64,000 nt of DNA, taken from assembly GCA_002436105.1 (NCBI GenBank), contig DIXU01000001.1:433759-497758 (forward strand). Reading direction: 5' to 3'. The position numbers and the translations under genes are program-made. Source of the stretch: Candidatus Aminicenantes bacterium UBA6072 (lineage in GTDB: Bacteria; Acidobacteriota; Aminicenantia; UBA2199). Numbering within the stretch: position 1 is the first letter of the stretch; each line of letters begins with the position of its first letter. The notes under the pieces are model-generated. The model saw only the letters and a list, made by a program, of their open reading frames with translations, was not told the DNA's origin and made no database searches. This document shows, piece by piece, positions 51,650 through 60,272 of the stretch.

Positions 51650-52213
51650 CTAGGAATTGATCTCCTTGAAGATCTCCTCCCAGTCGCTGGACTTTTTCAG
51701 CTCGGCGAAAATGGACGTCCATTGCTCCTGGACGTCGAGGATGAAGTCGATCACCTCGCGCACGGCGCCGCGGCCGCCGTAGCGCTTGGCGATGTAATGC
51801 GAGACGCGCTTGATCAGGGGGTGGGCGTCGCCGACGGCGGCGGCGAAGCCGACCATGCCCATCACTTCGGCGTCGCCGATGTCGTCGCCGATGTAGGCCA
51901 CTTCCTCTTTTTCCAGGCCGTATTTCTTGAGCAGCTCGAAAAAGGGGATGGTCTTGTTGTAGACCCCCTCGAAGTATTCGTCGACCTGCAGCTCCTCGGC
52001 CCTTTTCTTGACCTGCTTGGAGGTCTTGCCGGTGATGATCGCCGTCTTGAGTCCGGCCAGGCGGGCGAAGATGATGCCGGTGCCGTCCTTGACGTCGAAC
52101 GACTTGATCGACTGGCCGTTGGGCATCATGAAGAAGCGGCCGTCCGACAGGGTGCCGTCCACGTCCATGATGATCAGCTTGACTTTCTTGGCGAGTTCCT
52201 TCTGGTCCATCAT
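51650..52213 (-). CDS. kdsC: 3-deoxy-D-manno-octulosonate 8-phosphate phosphatase
   Basis: The 187-aa HAD-family protein has the catalytic aspartate pair in LIIMDVDGTLSDG, AIITGKTSKQV, and YIGDDIGDAEVMGMVGF, the order of KdsC. It removes phosphate from Kdo-8-phosphate in lipopolysaccharide synthesis. The first of two ATGs (52213) overlaps the kdsD stop by ATGA. It is the last gene of the kdsA-kdsD-kdsC operon. Confidence 0.94.
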   Translation of the reverse strand: MMDQKELAKKVKLIIMDVDGTLSDGRFFMMPNGQSIKSFDVKDGTGIIFARLAGLKTAIITGKTSKQVKKRAEELQVDEYFEGVYNKTIPFFELLKKYGLEKEEVAYIGDDIGDAEVMGMVGFAAAVGDAHPLIKRVSHYIAKRYGGRGAVREVIDFILDVQEQWTSIFAELKKSSDWEEIFKEINS

Positions 52214-53169
52214 ATCATCTCCGTTCTCCATAGGTCGTGCAGGTGCAGCAGTCCGCGCAGCCGGTTCTTGTCGTCGACGACGACCAGCGAGGTCACCGCC
52301 CGGTCCTCCATGATCTTCAGGGCCTCGACCGCCATCCGCTCCTCGTGGATGCACAGCGGCGCGGCGGTCATGCAGGAGGCGGCGCTGGCCCGGGCCAGGT
52401 CGGTCCCCTTGAGGAAGAGGCGGCGCAGGTCGCCGTCGGTGATGACGCCGGCCACGCGGTCCCTGCCGCGCACCACGATGGCCACGCCGAACTTTTTTTC
52501 GTTGATGGTGCGGATCACGCTCTTCATGCGCGCGCCGGTGGCGGCGACGGGCAGCTGCCGCCCCTTGTGCATCAGGTGCTTGACCTTGAGCAGCTTCTTG
52601 CCGATCTGCCCGCCGGGATGGAAATGGCGGAATTTCTCCTCGCTGAAGCCGCGCCGCTCCATCAGGGCGATGGAGAGGGCGTCGCCGACGGCCAGGGCCA
52701 GCGTGGAGGAGGCCGAAGGCACGGCGATCGGGCAGGCCTCGCGCTCAACGCTGCAGTCGATGAAGACGTCGCTCTGCCGGGCCAGGGTCGAGCGCGGGTT
52801 GCCGACCAGGGAGATGAGCTTGATCCCCAGCCGCTTGAGGTATGCGAGAAGGCGGCGGACTTCCTCGGTCTCGCCCGAGGTGGAGAGGGCGATCACCGCG
52901 TCCTCGGGATGGATGATGCCGATGTCGCCGTGGATGGCTTCGGCGGGGTGCAGGAAGACGGCCGGGCTGCCGACCGAAGTCATGGTGGCGGCGATCTTGC
53001 GCCCGATCAGCCCCGACTTGCCCATGCCGGTGACCACGATCTGGCCGCGGCAGCGGAACAGGATGTCGACGGCGGCGGCAAAGCGGTCATCGATGCGCTG
53101 GACGGCGTTGAGAATGGCGTTGGCCTCGGTCTGCAGAACCTTTTTCCCTGTTTCGATGCTGCCCATCAA
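52210..53169 (-). CDS. kdsD: Arabinose-5-phosphate isomerase
   Basis: The 319-aa protein has an N-terminal SIS sugar-isomerase domain (VVTGMGKSGLIGRKIAATM, VIALSTSGETEEVRRLL, LALAVGDALSIALMERRGF) and two C-terminal CBS domains, as in KdsD/KpsF/GutQ. It makes arabinose 5-phosphate from ribulose 5-phosphate for Kdo. It overlaps kdsA by 4 nt upstream and kdsC by 4 nt downstream, so it sits in the middle of a tight operon. Confidence 0.95.
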   Translation of the reverse strand: MMGSIETGKKVLQTEANAILNAVQRIDDRFAAAVDILFRCRGQIVVTGMGKSGLIGRKIAATMTSVGSPAVFLHPAEAIHGDIGIIHPEDAVIALSTSGETEEVRRLLAYLKRLGIKLISLVGNPRSTLARQSDVFIDCSVEREACPIAVPSASSTLALAVGDALSIALMERRGFSEEKFRHFHPGGQIGKKLLKVKHLMHKGRQLPVAATGARMKSVIRTINEKKFGVAIVVRGRDRVAGVITDGDLRRLFLKGTDLARASAASCMTAAPLCIHEERMAVEALKIMEDRAVTSLVVVDDKNRLRGLLHLHDLWRTEMI

Positions 53170-53978
53170 GCGAGATTATACAACTTCCGCAGGCGGATTA
53201 AAAGGGCGCGCAAGTCCCGCAGCGGCAGGGAATTGGGGCCATCGGAGAGAGCCTTGGACGGCTCGGGATGGATCTCGAGAAAGACGCCGTTGGCGCCGGC
53301 GACGATGCCGGCCTGGGCCATCAGCGGGATGAAGCGCGGTTCGCCGCCCGAGACGCCGCCGGAGGCGCTGGGGCGCTGCACCGCGTGCGTCGCGTCCATC
53401 ACCACCGGGCAGCCGCTCTCCTTCATCAGCGGGATGGAGCGGAAATCGACCACCAGGTTGTTGTAGCCGAAGAAGGTGCCGCGCTCGGTGAGCATGACCC
53501 GGCGGTTGCCCGCGGCGCTGACCTTGTCCACGGCCAGCCGGATGTCGGCCGGGCTCATCATCTGGCTCTTCTTGATGTTCAGCGGCAGGCCGGTGCGCGC
53601 GGCGGCCAGCAGCAGGTCGGTCTGGCGGCTGAGGAAGGCCGGGATCTGGATGACGGAGAGGATGCCGGCGACCTTTTCGGCCTGCCACGGCTCATGGATG
53701 TCGGAGAGGACGGGCAGGCCGAGGCCGGTTTTGATGCGCTCCAGCACCGGCAGCCCCTTTTCGATGCCCGGACCGCGGGCCGAGCCGGCGGAGGAACGGT
53801 TGGCCTTGTCGAAAGAGGCCTTGAAGATGTAGGGAATGCCGAGTTCGGCGGTGACTTTCTTCGCCTCAGTGGCGATCTCGCGGGTCAACCCCTCGTCCTC
53901 GATGACGCAGGGCCCGGCGATGAGGAAAAATCCCCCATCCGTGATCTCCAGATCGTCGACCTTGAAGAACGTCTTCAT
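53166..53978 (-). CDS. kdsA: 3-deoxy-8-phosphooctulonate synthase (Kdo-8-phosphate synthase)
   Basis: The 270-aa TIM-barrel enzyme has FFLIAGPCVIEDE near the N-terminus, FKASFDKANRSSAGSARGPG, SDIHEPWQAEKVA, IPAFLSRQTDLLLAAA and LNIKKSQMMSP. The GPC motif with cysteine is that of the metal-dependent form (as in Aquifex) rather than the metal-free E. coli form. It condenses arabinose 5-phosphate and phosphoenolpyruvate to Kdo-8-phosphate, showing that the organism makes Kdo-containing lipopolysaccharide. It is the first gene of kdsA-kdsD-kdsC. Confidence 0.96.
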   Translation of the reverse strand: MKTFFKVDDLEITDGGFFLIAGPCVIEDEGLTREIATEAKKVTAELGIPYIFKASFDKANRSSAGSARGPGIEKGLPVLERIKTGLGLPVLSDIHEPWQAEKVAGILSVIQIPAFLSRQTDLLLAAARTGLPLNIKKSQMMSPADIRLAVDKVSAAGNRRVMLTERGTFFGYNNLVVDFRSIPLMKESGCPVVMDATHAVQRPSASGGVSGGEPRFIPLMAQAGIVAGANGVFLEIHPEPSKALSDGPNSLPLRDLRALLIRLRKLYNLA

Positions 53979-54027
53979 GAGGGGATTTTACCAGTATTTC
54001 GCCAAAAGGGCAAGGAATGCCAGAGCT

Positions 54028-54121
54028 CCGTGATTCGCAAGACGTAATTCGTAATTCGCAAGAAAAATCACTTTCAAATAGTTATGAAATTGTCTTTTCG
54101 AATTACGACTCACGAATTACG
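54028..54121. repeat. Stuttering hairpin (ATTCGTAATTCG words)
   Basis: CGTGATTCGCAAGACGTAAT and the following TCGTAATTCG (54028-54058) form the left arm. CGAATTACGACTCACGAATT plus ACG (54099-54121) is the complementary right arm. It lies in the gap between kdsA and the mutase gene, ending 16 bp before the mutase stop. Confidence 0.7.
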
Positions 54122-54136
54122 CAGTTCGTCTTTTAT

Positions 54137-55780
54137 TCAGATGACGATCTTTTCCTTGTATTCGCCGAAGACGGCGCGCATCTGGTCGCAGATCTCCTGC
54201 AGGGAGGCGTAGGCCTTGACCGCTTCCAAGATCGGCGGCATGAGGTTGCCGTCGGCGGCGGCGGTCTCTTTGACCCTGGCCAGCGCCTTCTGCACGGCGG
54301 CGTTGTCGCGCTCCTTCCTGGTCCTGGCCAGGCGCTGCTTCTGCAGCTCCTCGCCCTCGGGCGAGACCTTCAGCGTCTTGAGGTGCGAGAGGTCCTCCTC
54401 GACCTGGAACTGGTTGACGCCGACGATCACCTGTTCCAGTCCGTCGATCTCCTTCTGGTAGGAGTAGGAGCTGTCCTGGATCTGCTTCTGCGGATAGCCG
54501 GCCTCGATGGCGGCGAGCATGCCGCCCATCTCCTCGATCTTGTCCAGGTACTTCCAGACCCCGCGCTCGATCTCGCTGGTCATGGCCTCGACGTAATAGG
54601 AGCCGGCCAGCGGATCGACGGTGTCGGCCACGCCGCTCTCGTAGGCGATGATCTGCTGGGTGCGCAGCGCCACGCGCACCGATTCCTCGGTGGGCAGGGC
54701 CAGCGCCTCGTCCATGGAGTTGGTGTGCAGGCTCTGGGTGCCGCCGAGCACGGCGGCCAGCGCCTGCAGGGTGACGCGCACCACGTTGTTCGTCGGCTGC
54801 TGCGCGGTCAGCGTCACGCCGCCGGTCTGGGTATGGAAGCGCATCAGCTGCGACTTCTCGCCGGCGGCGAATTTTTCCTTCATGATGCGCGCCCATATGC
54901 GGCGGGCGGCGCGGAACTTGGCCACCTCCTCCAGCAGGTTGTTGTGGCTGGCGAAGAAGAAGGAGAGGCGCGGGGCGAACTCGTCGACCTTCAGCCCCGA
55001 GGCCAGCGCCGACTTGACGTACTCGACGGCGTCGGCGAAGGTGAAGGCCAGCTCCTGCACGGCGGTCGAGCCGGCCTCGCGGATGTGGTAGCCGCTGATG
55101 GAGATGGTGTTCCACTTGGGCACGCGTTCCCTGCAGAAGGAGAAGATGTCGGCGATGACGCGCAGCGACGGCTTGGGCGGGTAGATGTAGGTGCCGCGGG
55201 CGATGTATTCCTTGAGCAGGTCGTTCTGGATGGTTCCCGAGAGCTGCTCCAGGGGGATGCCGCGCTTCTCGGCCACGGCCAGGTACATGGCCAGGATGAC
55301 GGCGGCGGAGGCGTTGATGGTCATCGACACCGACACCTTGTCCAGCGGGATCTCGGCGAACAGCAGCTCCATGTCGGCCAGGGTGTCGACGGCCACGCCC
55401 ACCTTGCCCACCTCGCCCTCGCAGAGGACGTTGTCGGAATCGAGGCCGATCTGGGTGGGCAGGTCGAAGGCCACGCTCAAGCCGGTCTGCCCCTGCTCCA
55501 GCAGGTAGCGGTAGCGGCGGTTCGATTCTTCGGCCGAGCCGAAGCCGGCGTACTGGCGCATGGTCCAGAACCGGCCGCGATACATGGTCGGCTGCACGCC
55601 GCGCGTGAAGGGAAATGCGCCCGGATAGCCGAGGTCCCGCTCATAGTCCAGATCGCGCACGTCCTCCGGGTCGTAGAGCCGCTGCACCGGGAGCGAGGTG
55701 GCCTTGAAGTCCTCCTTTCGCTCCTTGTTCTTTTCCAGCGTCCTTTTTACGATGCGTTCTTCCCATTCCTTTCGCTTCAT
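54137..55780 (-). CDS. Methylmalonyl-CoA mutase, large (catalytic) subunit
   Basis: The 547-aa protein has YPGAFPFTRGVQPTMYRGRF, LSVAFDLPTQIGLDSDN, SGTIQNDLLKEYIARGTYIY and QTGGVTLTAQQPTNNVVRV, the core of the coenzyme-B12-dependent mutase TIM barrel. It lacks the C-terminal B12-binding domain, which must be supplied by a separate small subunit elsewhere (as in acyl-CoA mutases with split subunits). It interconverts methylmalonyl-CoA and succinyl-CoA or a related pair. The active-site residues HTNSMDEALALPTEESVRVA are intact. No small-subunit or ArgK/MeaB gene is adjacent. Confidence 0.93.
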   Translation of the reverse strand: MKRKEWEERIVKRTLEKNKERKEDFKATSLPVQRLYDPEDVRDLDYERDLGYPGAFPFTRGVQPTMYRGRFWTMRQYAGFGSAEESNRRYRYLLEQGQTGLSVAFDLPTQIGLDSDNVLCEGEVGKVGVAVDTLADMELLFAEIPLDKVSVSMTINASAAVILAMYLAVAEKRGIPLEQLSGTIQNDLLKEYIARGTYIYPPKPSLRVIADIFSFCRERVPKWNTISISGYHIREAGSTAVQELAFTFADAVEYVKSALASGLKVDEFAPRLSFFFASHNNLLEEVAKFRAARRIWARIMKEKFAAGEKSQLMRFHTQTGGVTLTAQQPTNNVVRVTLQALAAVLGGTQSLHTNSMDEALALPTEESVRVALRTQQIIAYESGVADTVDPLAGSYYVEAMTSEIERGVWKYLDKIEEMGGMLAAIEAGYPQKQIQDSSYSYQKEIDGLEQVIVGVNQFQVEEDLSHLKTLKVSPEGEELQKQRLARTRKERDNAAVQKALARVKETAAADGNLMPPILEAVKAYASLQEICDQMRAVFGEYKEKIVI

Positions 55781-55905
55781 GATGGAAAACCTCTCTGAAA
55801 TAACTGCAAAAAACTATCTGCGGCTCAAAACCCGTGCGGGCATCGCGATCCCCGGGCGCGGCGGCCCGTTCGCCGGCCGCCGTCCGCGGAAAGACAAATG
55901 ACCGC

Positions 55906-56175
55906 CTAGATCCTGGACTTTTTCCCGAACGTTTCCTTGGCTTCGCCGATGATGGTCTTGGCCTTTTCGCCGATCTTGTCGACCTCGTATTTGACCTTGC
56001 TGCCGATCTTCTCGGCCTCGTCCCTGACCTCGGAGCTCAATTTGTCGGAAAGGTCCTTGATCTGCTTGCGGGTCTCCTTTCCGGACTGCGGGGCGAACAG
56101 CAGGGCCAGCCCGGCGCCGAGGGCGGCTCCGGTCAGGAAACTGAAGAACATCTTGCTGCCGGTATTATCGCTCAT
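55906..56175 (-). CDS. YtxH-domain protein
   Basis: The 89-aa protein has a single N-terminal transmembrane segment (SFLTGAALGAGLALLFAPQSG) with the YtxH LFAPxSGxETR motif, followed by a charged helical tail (KEVDKIG-type repeats). Such proteins are small membrane-associated stress or gas-vesicle-like proteins. It lies directly after the DUF948 gene with no gap, so both are co-transcribed. Confidence 0.88.
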   Translation of the reverse strand: MSDNTGSKMFFSFLTGAALGAGLALLFAPQSGKETRKQIKDLSDKLSSEVRDEAEKIGSKVKYEVDKIGEKAKTIIGEAKETFGKKSRI

Positions 56176-56544
56176 TTATCTACCTCCTTTGATCTTCTTG
56201 ACCAGGTTCCAGCCCATGCGGACGGCCGGCAGGAACGCCAGCAATCCGGCCGAGCGCCGCAATACGCTGCGGTTGATGAAATTCAGGGCGTCGCCGGCGT
56301 TATCCACCATCCGCCGCGACTGCGAGAGCACCGTGTCGACCTTTTCCAGTCGGTCCTCGGCCATGGCGCCGAGGCGCTTGGCCTCGCGGGCCAGGTCGCG
56401 CACCTCGACCGACGTTTTTTCAAGGTCCAGCAGCAGCGACTTGAGCTGCTGGATGGCCGGCACCAGGGTGATGACCAGCAGCAGGAATCCCAGGGAAACG
56501 ATCAGTGCGACCACCACGATGACGATCAGGACCGTTGTGCTCAT
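56176..56544 (-). CDS. DUF948-family membrane protein
   Basis: The 122-aa protein has an N-terminal membrane helix (LIVIVVVALIVSLGFLLLVI) and a coiled-coil part (QQLKSLLLDLEKTSVEVRDLAREA) ending with a hydrophobic segment. This matches the DUF948 family, often paired with YtxH genes as here. Its stop adjoins the start region of the YtxH gene. Its role in the envelope is unknown. Confidence 0.85.
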   Translation of the reverse strand: MSTTVLIVIVVVALIVSLGFLLLVITLVPAIQQLKSLLLDLEKTSVEVRDLAREAKRLGAMAEDRLEKVDTVLSQSRRMVDNAGDALNFINRSVLRRSAGLLAFLPAVRMGWNLVKKIKGGR

Positions 56545-56698
56545 TATTCCCTCACCATATAGGTATTATATGTAAAAGCGAAAGTTTGTCAATGAACCGC
56601 CGCGTTTTTCGGCAGTGAGAGCGCTTTTCCCGGCCCGTTTCCAGGCGGCGACCGCATCCATCCTTTCGCGCGGAGGCGAATTGGTATAGAATCCCGGC

Positions 56699-57820
56699 AT
56701 GAGAAACAAGGCAAATGCCGGCGAAGCGCAGGACCTGTTCGTCTTCGACGCCCATTGCGACACGGCCACCGTTTTGGCCGACAAGGCCTGGGGATTCCGC
56801 CGCAGCCCCGCCCACATCGACCTGGACAAGGCCCGCAACGGCGGGCTCAGGGCCCAGGTCTTCGCCGTCTGGGTCGACCCGCTCTTTGCCCCGCACCGCG
56901 CCCTGAAGCGCGGGCTGGAGGTGCTGCAGGCGCTCGAAGCGAAGGCCTTCGCCCCGGGACTGGCCGTCAAGGTCTCCTCGGTGGCCGAGATGGACCGGGC
57001 GGTCGCGGCCGGGCGCCTGGCCGCCTGGGTCTTCCTGGAGGGGGGACATGCCATCGAGAACTCCCTGGAGGTCCTCGCCGTGTTCCGGTCCCTCGGGGTG
57101 CGCGGCATGACCCTGACCCACGGCCGCAACATCGACTGGGCCGACTCCTCCACCGACGCCCCGCGCCTGCGGGGACTGAGCGCACTGGGAAAGCGCGTGG
57201 TCCGGCAGATGGAGCGAACGGGGATGGCCATCGACGTTTCGCACGTTTCCGACGCCACGGCCCGCGCCGTGCTGCAGTCGGTGAATGTCCCGCTGCTGGC
57301 CTCGCATTCCAATTCCCGCAGCCTGTGCGACGTGCCGCGCAACCTGCCCGACGACCTGGTGCGCGCCATTGCCGCCGGCGGCGGCTTTATCGGCGTCAAC
57401 TTCCACCCGGCCTTCATCCGCCGCCGCGTCTACGAGCAGATCGAGGAAAATTTCTCCCGCTTCGACAAGGAGATCAAGGCCCGTTCCCGCGGCCGGGAAG
57501 ACGACCCGAAGTTCCTCAGCGATCTCGAGTGGGAGTACTTCCGCAAGGCGGTGCAGGGCAACGAGCGGGTCTTCCTGGACGACCTGATCGACCATGTCGT
57601 CCATATCGCCGCCCTCGGCGGCATCGGCTGCGTCGGCCTGGGCAGCGATTTCGACGGCATCGCCTCCACCCCGGCCGACTTGAGGAACGCCGCCCATTAC
57701 CCCGCCCTGGCGGCGGGACTGCGCCGGCGGGGATTCCGCGAGAGCGAGGTGCGCCGGATCTGCGGCCTGAACCTGAGGCGCTTCCTGCGCCGAGTGGAGC
57801 AGGCGGGAGGCGGGCGATGA
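56699..57820 (+). CDS. Membrane dipeptidase (peptidase family M19), canonical
   Basis: The 373-aa protein has the full zinc-binding set of renal-dipeptidase-type enzymes: FDAHCDTA, LEGGHAIENSLE, MAIDVSHVSDA, LLASHSNSRSLCDVPRNLP and VGLGSDFDGI. It cleaves dipeptides, including D-residue-containing ones, and some members hydrolyse beta-lactams. It has no signal peptide. Its stop overlaps the start of the patatin gene by ATGA. It is a distant paralog of the exported protein at 20378-21376, which has an altered metal site. Confidence 0.93.
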   Translation: MRNKANAGEAQDLFVFDAHCDTATVLADKAWGFRRSPAHIDLDKARNGGLRAQVFAVWVDPLFAPHRALKRGLEVLQALEAKAFAPGLAVKVSSVAEMDRAVAAGRLAAWVFLEGGHAIENSLEVLAVFRSLGVRGMTLTHGRNIDWADSSTDAPRLRGLSALGKRVVRQMERTGMAIDVSHVSDATARAVLQSVNVPLLASHSNSRSLCDVPRNLPDDLVRAIAAGGGFIGVNFHPAFIRRRVYEQIEENFSRFDKEIKARSRGREDDPKFLSDLEWEYFRKAVQGNERVFLDDLIDHVVHIAALGGIGCVGLGSDFDGIASTPADLRNAAHYPALAAGLRRRGFRESEVRRICGLNLRRFLRRVEQAGGGR

Positions 57821-58713
57821 AGACCGGCATCGCGCTGGGCGGCGGCGGCGCCAAGGGGCTGGCCCATATCGGCGTGCTCAAGGTCCTGCGGCAGCACGGC
57901 ATCGTCCCGGACATGATCGCCGGCACCAGTATCGGCGCCCTGGTCGGCGCCCTGGTCTGCCTGCAGGGCGATATCGGCGCCGTGGAGGAATTCGCGCTGG
58001 GTTTCGAGAACGCCAACCTCTCCCAGTACCTGGCCGCGCGCCCGAGCGGCTCGGGGCTGGTTTCGGAGAAACGCATCCAGGGATTCCTTGACGGCATCCT
58101 CGGAAACGCGGCGATCGAGAATCTGGACACGCCATTCGTTTGCATCGCCACCGACGTGCGCCGCGGCCTCGAAGTCGCCATCGACCACGGCAGCCTGGCG
58201 CGGGCCGTGCGCGCTTCCATTTCCGTCCCGGTCATTTTCAAGCCCGTCGCCTGGGAAGGCCGTTTTCTCGTCGACGGCGGTTTGGTCAATCCCGTGCCGG
58301 TCGACGCGCTGAAAAGGAAAGGCGCCGCCTTCACCATCGCCGTCAACGTCATCTCGCCCCTGCGGGAGCGGACCCGGTCTCCCGAGCAACCGGGCAGGGA
58401 GAAGCCCCTGATCGCCCGCCTTGACGATTACTTCAGCCGCAAACTGCTCAGCGGCGGTTCCGGCAGGGAGCCCAACCTGGTCGAGACGATACTGGCCACC
58501 ATCGAGGTCATGCAGGAGAAGCTGGTCATGGCGCGGCTGCGCGGCGACGCCCCCGACGTGACCATCCACGTCGACACCGCGGATTTCAGGATGTTCGAGT
58601 TCTACCGCCCGGCCGAGATCATCCGCCGCGGCGAGCAGGCGGCGAACCGCCAGCTGGACACGATCCTGGGACTGCGCCGCCAGCTGGACCCCGACACGGC
58701 AAGGCGGGGGTGA
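57817..58713 (+). CDS. Patatin-like phospholipase (RssA-type)
   Basis: The 298-aa protein has the patatin oxyanion loop IALGGGGAKGLAHIGVL, the nucleophile elbow AGTSIGALVGAL (GTSIG) and the catalytic aspartate in FLVDGGLVNPVPV. These are serine/aspartate-dyad lipid acyl hydrolases. It has no signal peptide, so it is cytoplasmic or membrane-associated. ATG 57817 overlaps the dipeptidase stop by 4 nt, and the next gene starts 2 nt after its stop. The three genes form one operon. Confidence 0.93.
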   Translation: MKTGIALGGGGAKGLAHIGVLKVLRQHGIVPDMIAGTSIGALVGALVCLQGDIGAVEEFALGFENANLSQYLAARPSGSGLVSEKRIQGFLDGILGNAAIENLDTPFVCIATDVRRGLEVAIDHGSLARAVRASISVPVIFKPVAWEGRFLVDGGLVNPVPVDALKRKGAAFTIAVNVISPLRERTRSPEQPGREKPLIARLDDYFSRKLLSGGSGREPNLVETILATIEVMQEKLVMARLRGDAPDVTIHVDTADFRMFEFYRPAEIIRRGEQAANRQLDTILGLRRQLDPDTARRG

Positions 58714-58714
58714 C

Positions 58715-59146
58715 ATGGAATCCTGCGCCTGCGAGAAATGCGTCAGCGCCTGTCGCCGCGATCCGGGCCGGCTGGTCCCCGCCGACGTGAAGAAGATCGC
58801 CGACTTCCTGAACATCGGCGCCGCGGAGCTCTGCCGGGGATACCTGGTGCGCATTCCGGCCAGGGGCAGGGACGGCCATGTCCAATTCCTGGCCCCGGCC
58901 AAGATCAAGGCCCGGCGTTTCCTGGCCGCGCCCGGCTCCGTCGTCCCCGACTACTATGCCGGCGAGGCGGGCCGCTGCGTCTTCCTCTCCGGGCAGGGGC
59001 AATGCCTCGTCCACGAGGTCAAGCCGTTCGAGTGCGCGGCCTACATGGGCTGCCGGCACACATTCCTTGGCCGGCCCTACAAGGAAAAGGATGTCGAGGC
59101 GTTCTTCGTGTCGCGCTGGAGAAAAGCGCAGGACCAGTTCCGTTGA
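58715..59146 (+). CDS. YkgJ-like CxxC cluster-binding protein
   Basis: The 143-aa protein has cysteines at CACEKCVSACRRDPG in the N-terminus and GRCVFLSGQGQCLVHEVKPFECAAYMGC further on, the layout of YkgJ/CxxCxxCC-type proteins that probably hold an Fe-S cluster or zinc. The ATG lies 2 nt after the patatin stop. It may be a maturation or redox protein for the operon, but no partner can be named. Confidence 0.78.
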   Translation: MESCACEKCVSACRRDPGRLVPADVKKIADFLNIGAAELCRGYLVRIPARGRDGHVQFLAPAKIKARRFLAAPGSVVPDYYAGEAGRCVFLSGQGQCLVHEVKPFECAAYMGCRHTFLGRPYKEKDVEAFFVSRWRKAQDQFR

Positions 59147-59179
59147 AGGAGTGATTGAACTCGGCAGTCAGGTTGGACT

Positions 59180-59350
59180 GAAGCACCAAATTCCAAGCAC
59201 CAATGACCAAATGACCAAAACAAAGAAATGAATTCAAAGAGGCATTCGTTTGGGTCATTGGAATTTGGAAATTGGAATTTATTTGGAATTTGGTGCTTGT
59301 GATTTGGAATTTGATTTCTTCCGCGTTACGCGTCACGTGTTACGCGTCAC
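59180..59350. repeat. Stuttering inverted repeats (TTGGAATTTGG and TTACGCGTCACG words)
   Basis: AGCACCAAATTCCAAGCACC (59180-59199) is the inverse of GGAATTTGGTGCTTG at 59284. Between them lie further TTGGAATTTGGAAATTGGAA words. CGCGTTACGCGTCACGTGTT and ACGCGTCACGAAG follow at 59324-59350. No gene is present. It separates the convergent CxxC and thiS genes. Confidence 0.75.
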
Positions 59351-59371
59351 GAAGGTCCGCTCGAGTCCTGA

Positions 59372-59575
59372 TCAGCCTCCCGAGATCAAGTGGATGGCCT
59401 CGACGTTGTCGCCGTCGCCGACGAAGACCCTCTCGTAGTCCTCTTTCCTGATTAGGCGGCCGTTGATCTTGACCACGATCAGCGGAAAGGTGAATTTCAT
59501 CAGGGCCAGCAGCTCGCGGACGCTGAAGGACTCGCCCGCCATGCTGACCTCGCTATTGTTCAGGGTGATCTTCAT
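59372..59575 (-). CDS. thiS: ThiS/MoaD-family sulfur carrier protein
   Basis: The 67-aa ubiquitin-fold protein starts MKITLNNSEVSMAGESFSV and ends with the carboxylate-activated Gly-Gly (EAIHLISGG), as ThiS and MoaD proteins do. The C-terminal glycine is adenylated by the ThiF-like enzyme encoded next to it and then carries sulfur as thiocarboxylate. The gene lies 13 nt after thiF on the same strand. No thiG, thiH or other thiamin genes are nearby. Confidence 0.88.
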   Translation of the reverse strand: MKITLNNSEVSMAGESFSVRELLALMKFTFPLIVVKINGRLIRKEDYERVFVGDGDNVEAIHLISGG

Positions 59576-59588
59576 TCCCGTTCCTCGC

Positions 59589-60200
59589 TCACTCGTCCCA
59601 CACGTCGTCGCCCCGGGCCGGCTCCAGGTCGTCCATGACGATCTCCAGCGCCTGGTTGGCCTGCAGCGCCGCCACCGCGGCCACGCGCGGCGCCAGGGGC
59701 GGCAGCTCCGCGGAAACCTCGCTGGTCTCGTCGCCGCAGATGAACAGGTTGCCGAGGCGGCGCGTGCGCAGCTCGTTGTTGCCGCCGTAGCCGGCCAGTC
59801 CCGAGCCGACGACGATGAACTTGTCGGGAAAATGCTCCATGACCGCCTCGATGATCATCCGTTTCATCTCGGCGCGGTCGAAGGCCTCGATGATCACCCG
59901 GCAATTCCTGAAAACGTGGGCGATCTCCCCCGGACCCAGGCGCAGGTCGTGTGCCTCCACGGCGATGTCGGGGTTGATGCGCAGCAGGGTCTCGTGCAGG
60001 GCCTGGATCTTCTTTTTCCCGACCTGGTCCAGGAAATAGTACTGGCGGTCGAGGTTTTCCACCGCCACGACGTCGAAATCGGCGATGACCAGGCGACCGA
60101 CCCCGGCGCGGGCCAGGGCCACGGCGCAGTTGGAGCCCAGCCCGCCGCAGCCGGCGATGCCGATACAGGTACCCTTGAGTTTTTGAAGTTTTGATTTCAT
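59589..60200 (-). CDS. thiF: ThiF-type adenylyltransferase
   Basis: The 203-aa protein has the E1-like ATP-binding loop GIAGCGGLGSNCAVALARAG, FDVVAVENLDRQYYF with the catalytic Arg, and the aspartate in IIEAFDRAEMKRM. It is short and lacks the pairs of zinc cysteines found in E. coli ThiF/MoeB, as is usual for the ThiS-adenylyltransferases of anaerobes. It activates the C-terminus of the ThiS-like protein encoded directly downstream. Confidence 0.9.
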   Translation of the reverse strand: MKSKLQKLKGTCIGIAGCGGLGSNCAVALARAGVGRLVIADFDVVAVENLDRQYYFLDQVGKKKIQALHETLLRINPDIAVEAHDLRLGPGEIAHVFRNCRVIIEAFDRAEMKRMIIEAVMEHFPDKFIVVGSGLAGYGGNNELRTRRLGNLFICGDETSEVSAELPPLAPRVAAVAALQANQALEIVMDDLEPARGDDVWDE

Positions 60201-60272
60201 CCTATCCCAGAAAATATATTATATAGCCATATCAGGAGAAAATCAAACAAAAAGCGCCAAAACGCCTGATCC

